Below, in pieces: positions 41,624 to 42,958 of a stretch of DNA of 42,958 bases. A program made the translations under genes and the position numbers. Numbering within the stretch: position 1 is the stretch's first letter; each line of letters begins with the position of its first letter. The notes beneath the pieces were generated by a model that saw only the letters and a list, made by a program, of their open reading frames with translations, had not been told where the DNA came from and did not search any database. This DNA comes from Bacteroidota bacterium (GTDB lineage Bacteria > Bacteroidota > Bacteroidia > Bacteroidales > VadinHA17): positions 1 through 42,958 of the forward strand of contig JAKQPD010000206.1 in assembly GCA_029564935.1 (NCBI GenBank), in the 5' to 3' direction.

Positions 41624-42655
41624 TTAAAGCTTTCCGCATGAATTTCTTACAACAAGGTCAGGAGCAATATTAACCTGTCTTTTAAATTTACCTTTACCTG
41701 CATTTTTAACTTCCGACCAGATCATATTGGCGGCTTTTATGGCAAGGCCCGGGAAGGGCATTTTCAGGGAAGTCACCGGGGTAAGCATAAGGTCAAATCC
41801 GACTCCATCCTCCATTGATATCAATGCAATATCCTGTGGTACACGGAGTTTCTTTTTTCTAAGCATTGACATTAGCGGATATACAAGGTCTGAATGCAAA
41901 ACCAGTATAAGGTCAGCCCTGAATGGAGGTCGCAGAAAATGTTCAATCTGGCCGAAATCGATCTCACTATCAGTAAGAGATCTTTCAATCTCGATCACAA
42001 CTGGTTTGTTGAGTTGTTCAATTTTGCTGAATGCACTGATTATCTTATCAACTGTAGAAGAGTCAGATCTGGCAGATATCCTGTCAGTTGCAATCAGAAT
42101 ATTCTTATATCCGAGATTACTTATATGATCTGAAACAAGCTGAATTCCTGCAGAAATGTCGGTATTTACTACATTAAGTTTGCCACTTTTCAAGGGCTTT
42201 TCGAGAAGGATAAATGGATAATCTGTTGATCTTAATACTCTTATAGTCTGATCATCAGCCGCTTCTCCAACCAGGATGAGACCACTGAAGAATTTTTTAA
42301 AGGAAATTATCATCCTGTCATATCTCTGATCGTCGGGATCTTTTGTAATTATCGAAAATCCGAGTCCTATGCTCATAAATGCTTTTTGCAGGTAGGGAGT
42401 TATTCCCAGCACAAAAGCATCGCTCAGAGACGGGACAATCATTCCTATTATACCGGGTTTTTCTTCAGTCGGGGGAACAACGCTCTTTTCTTCCCGGGAA
42501 CTGAAGTATCCCATCTGCCTGGCAAGAGCCAGTACTTTTTCCTGTGTATCCTTCCTGATACCATGCTGGTCTGCTTTATTATTCAGAACTAGCGAGACAA
42601 GTGTTCCCGAGACGCCTAATCTGGCGGCCAGGTCCTTATTCTTAAACTTTTTCAT
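41624..42655 (-). CDS. LacI-family transcriptional regulator
   Basis: This 343-residue protein has an N-terminal LacI helix-turn-helix (KNKDLAARLGVSGTLVSLVLNNKADQHGIRKDTQEKVLALARQMGYF, residues about 4-51) and a periplasmic-binding-protein-like sensor domain (GIIGMIVPSLSDAFVLGITPYLQKAF; GLILVGEAADDQTI; YPFILLEKPLKSGKLNVVNTDISAGIQLVSDHI; ALISMEDGVGFDLMLTPVTSLKMPFPGLAIKAANMIW). The usual V-S-x-V-L-N hinge part is TLVSLVLN. The target is unknown; it is more likely to regulate genes beyond the right edge than the riboswitch-controlled operon downstream. Confidence 0.92.
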   Translation of the reverse strand: MKKFKNKDLAARLGVSGTLVSLVLNNKADQHGIRKDTQEKVLALARQMGYFSSREEKSVVPPTEEKPGIIGMIVPSLSDAFVLGITPYLQKAFMSIGLGFSIITKDPDDQRYDRMIISFKKFFSGLILVGEAADDQTIRVLRSTDYPFILLEKPLKSGKLNVVNTDISAGIQLVSDHISNLGYKNILIATDRISARSDSSTVDKIISAFSKIEQLNKPVVIEIERSLTDSEIDFGQIEHFLRPPFRADLILVLHSDLVYPLMSMLRKKKLRVPQDIALISMEDGVGFDLMLTPVTSLKMPFPGLAIKAANMIWSEVKNAGKGKFKRQVNIAPDLVVRNSCGKL

Positions 42656-42898
42656 CCTTTTATGAATGGAGCAAAAAATAAATTTAGACTATTTTTTTTT
42701 AACACAACGATATAATTAAATATTTTTAACAATTGCAGGTGAATAATTAAACTCAATCAGAGAAATATTTCCGGTTCAGTGGCATCAGGGGATTACTGAA
42801 CACTGCCGGCTGATAAGCATGACAGACTCAGTAACGGGCAGGAAAGGCGCAGAGCAAAAGCTAGGATAAAGCCAACGGAGTGTTAATTCCTGTAAGAC
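42656..42898. other. Intergenic region upstream of the LacI gene
   Basis: The first 80 bases are very AT-rich, including an A/T run near 42692-42700, and presumably hold the promoter of the LacI-family gene. No gene or clear palindromic operator is seen. Confidence 0.45.
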
Positions 42899-42958
42899 TT
42901 ATCTTTTTGGCGGATTTATCCCTCTCTGTTTTGCTGCCTGTTCAAGCCTTTGCTGCCA
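42899..42958 (-). CDS. C-terminal end of a gene cut by the right edge
   Basis: The minus strand is open from the window edge for 19 codons, WQQRLEQAAKQRGINPPKR, and then TAA. The charged helical peptide with a proline-lysine ending looks like a real protein C-terminus, but it is too short to identify and could be a chance frame. Confidence 0.4.
   Translation of the reverse strand, partial: WQQRLEQAAKQRGINPPKR

Overview
This window is chromosomal DNA from a member of the Bacteroidota, most likely an environmental Bacteroidales/Marinilabiliales-type organism. The evidence is a complete Bat (aerotolerance) operon, DUF4369/thioredoxin and BtuG-type lipoproteins, promoters with the TAnnTTTG -7 element, few Shine-Dalgarno sites, and the short palindromic intergenic repeats typical of that phylum. 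There is no rRNA operon, CRISPR array, phage or intact insertion sequence.

Layout. (1) 1-6973 is an L-rhamnose block. On the minus strand lie a rhamnulokinase cut by the left edge, rhamnose isomerase, rhamnose mutarotase and the RhaT symporter; a secreted GH78 alpha-L-rhamnosidase diverges on the plus strand. The rhamnulose-1-phosphate aldolase is not in the window. (2) 6997-12955 (plus) has an EamA transporter, ArfB, an AT-rich gap with a 12-bp tandem repeat, and then a compact four-gene cassette: a lysine-2,3-aminomutase-like radical SAM enzyme, two different D-Ala-D-Ala-ligase-like ATP-grasp enzymes and a GNAT acetyltransferase. I know no characterised pathway with this gene set, so it is my main candidate for an undescribed small-molecule system. 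A DUF486 membrane protein follows. (3) 13053-15604 has a CYTH protein, uracil-DNA glycosylase and a Cys/Met-type PLP enzyme. (4) 15622-23973 (minus) is the MoxR-DUF58-DUF4381-like-BatA-BatB-BatC-BatD-BatE operon. (5) 24119-29457 has an Lnb/DUF4105 protein, a PHP-like lipoprotein, an M50 protease, a lipoprotein-type isoaspartyl methyltransferase, a CDP-alcohol phosphotransferase and a decayed mannonate-dehydratase-like gene. (6) 29527-29686 has tRNA-Arg(TCT) and a broken second copy whose D-loop and anticodon arm are precisely replaced by palindromes. (7) 30325-34957 has a BioG-like esterase, a YihY/BrkB membrane protein, a GT2 glycosyltransferase and a thioredoxin-like lipoprotein. (8) 34997-41560 (minus) is a cobalamin-uptake operon, btuB-btuG-btuF-btuC-btuD, preceded by a cobalamin riboswitch, a likely terminator and a promoter. 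(9) 41624-42958 has a LacI-family regulator and the last residues of another gene.

A second theme is short palindromes with conserved outer arms. TCCCG...CGGGA palindromes sit inside hairpin positions of a tRNA relic and of the cobalamin riboswitch. A different palindrome splits an intergenic repeat at 2680. GAGACG...CGTCTC hairpins occur next to the DUF486 gene and next to the tRNA. The pattern suggests elements that settle in, or replace, existing hairpins. All assignments come from reading the sequence and remembered family motifs; no database search was run.
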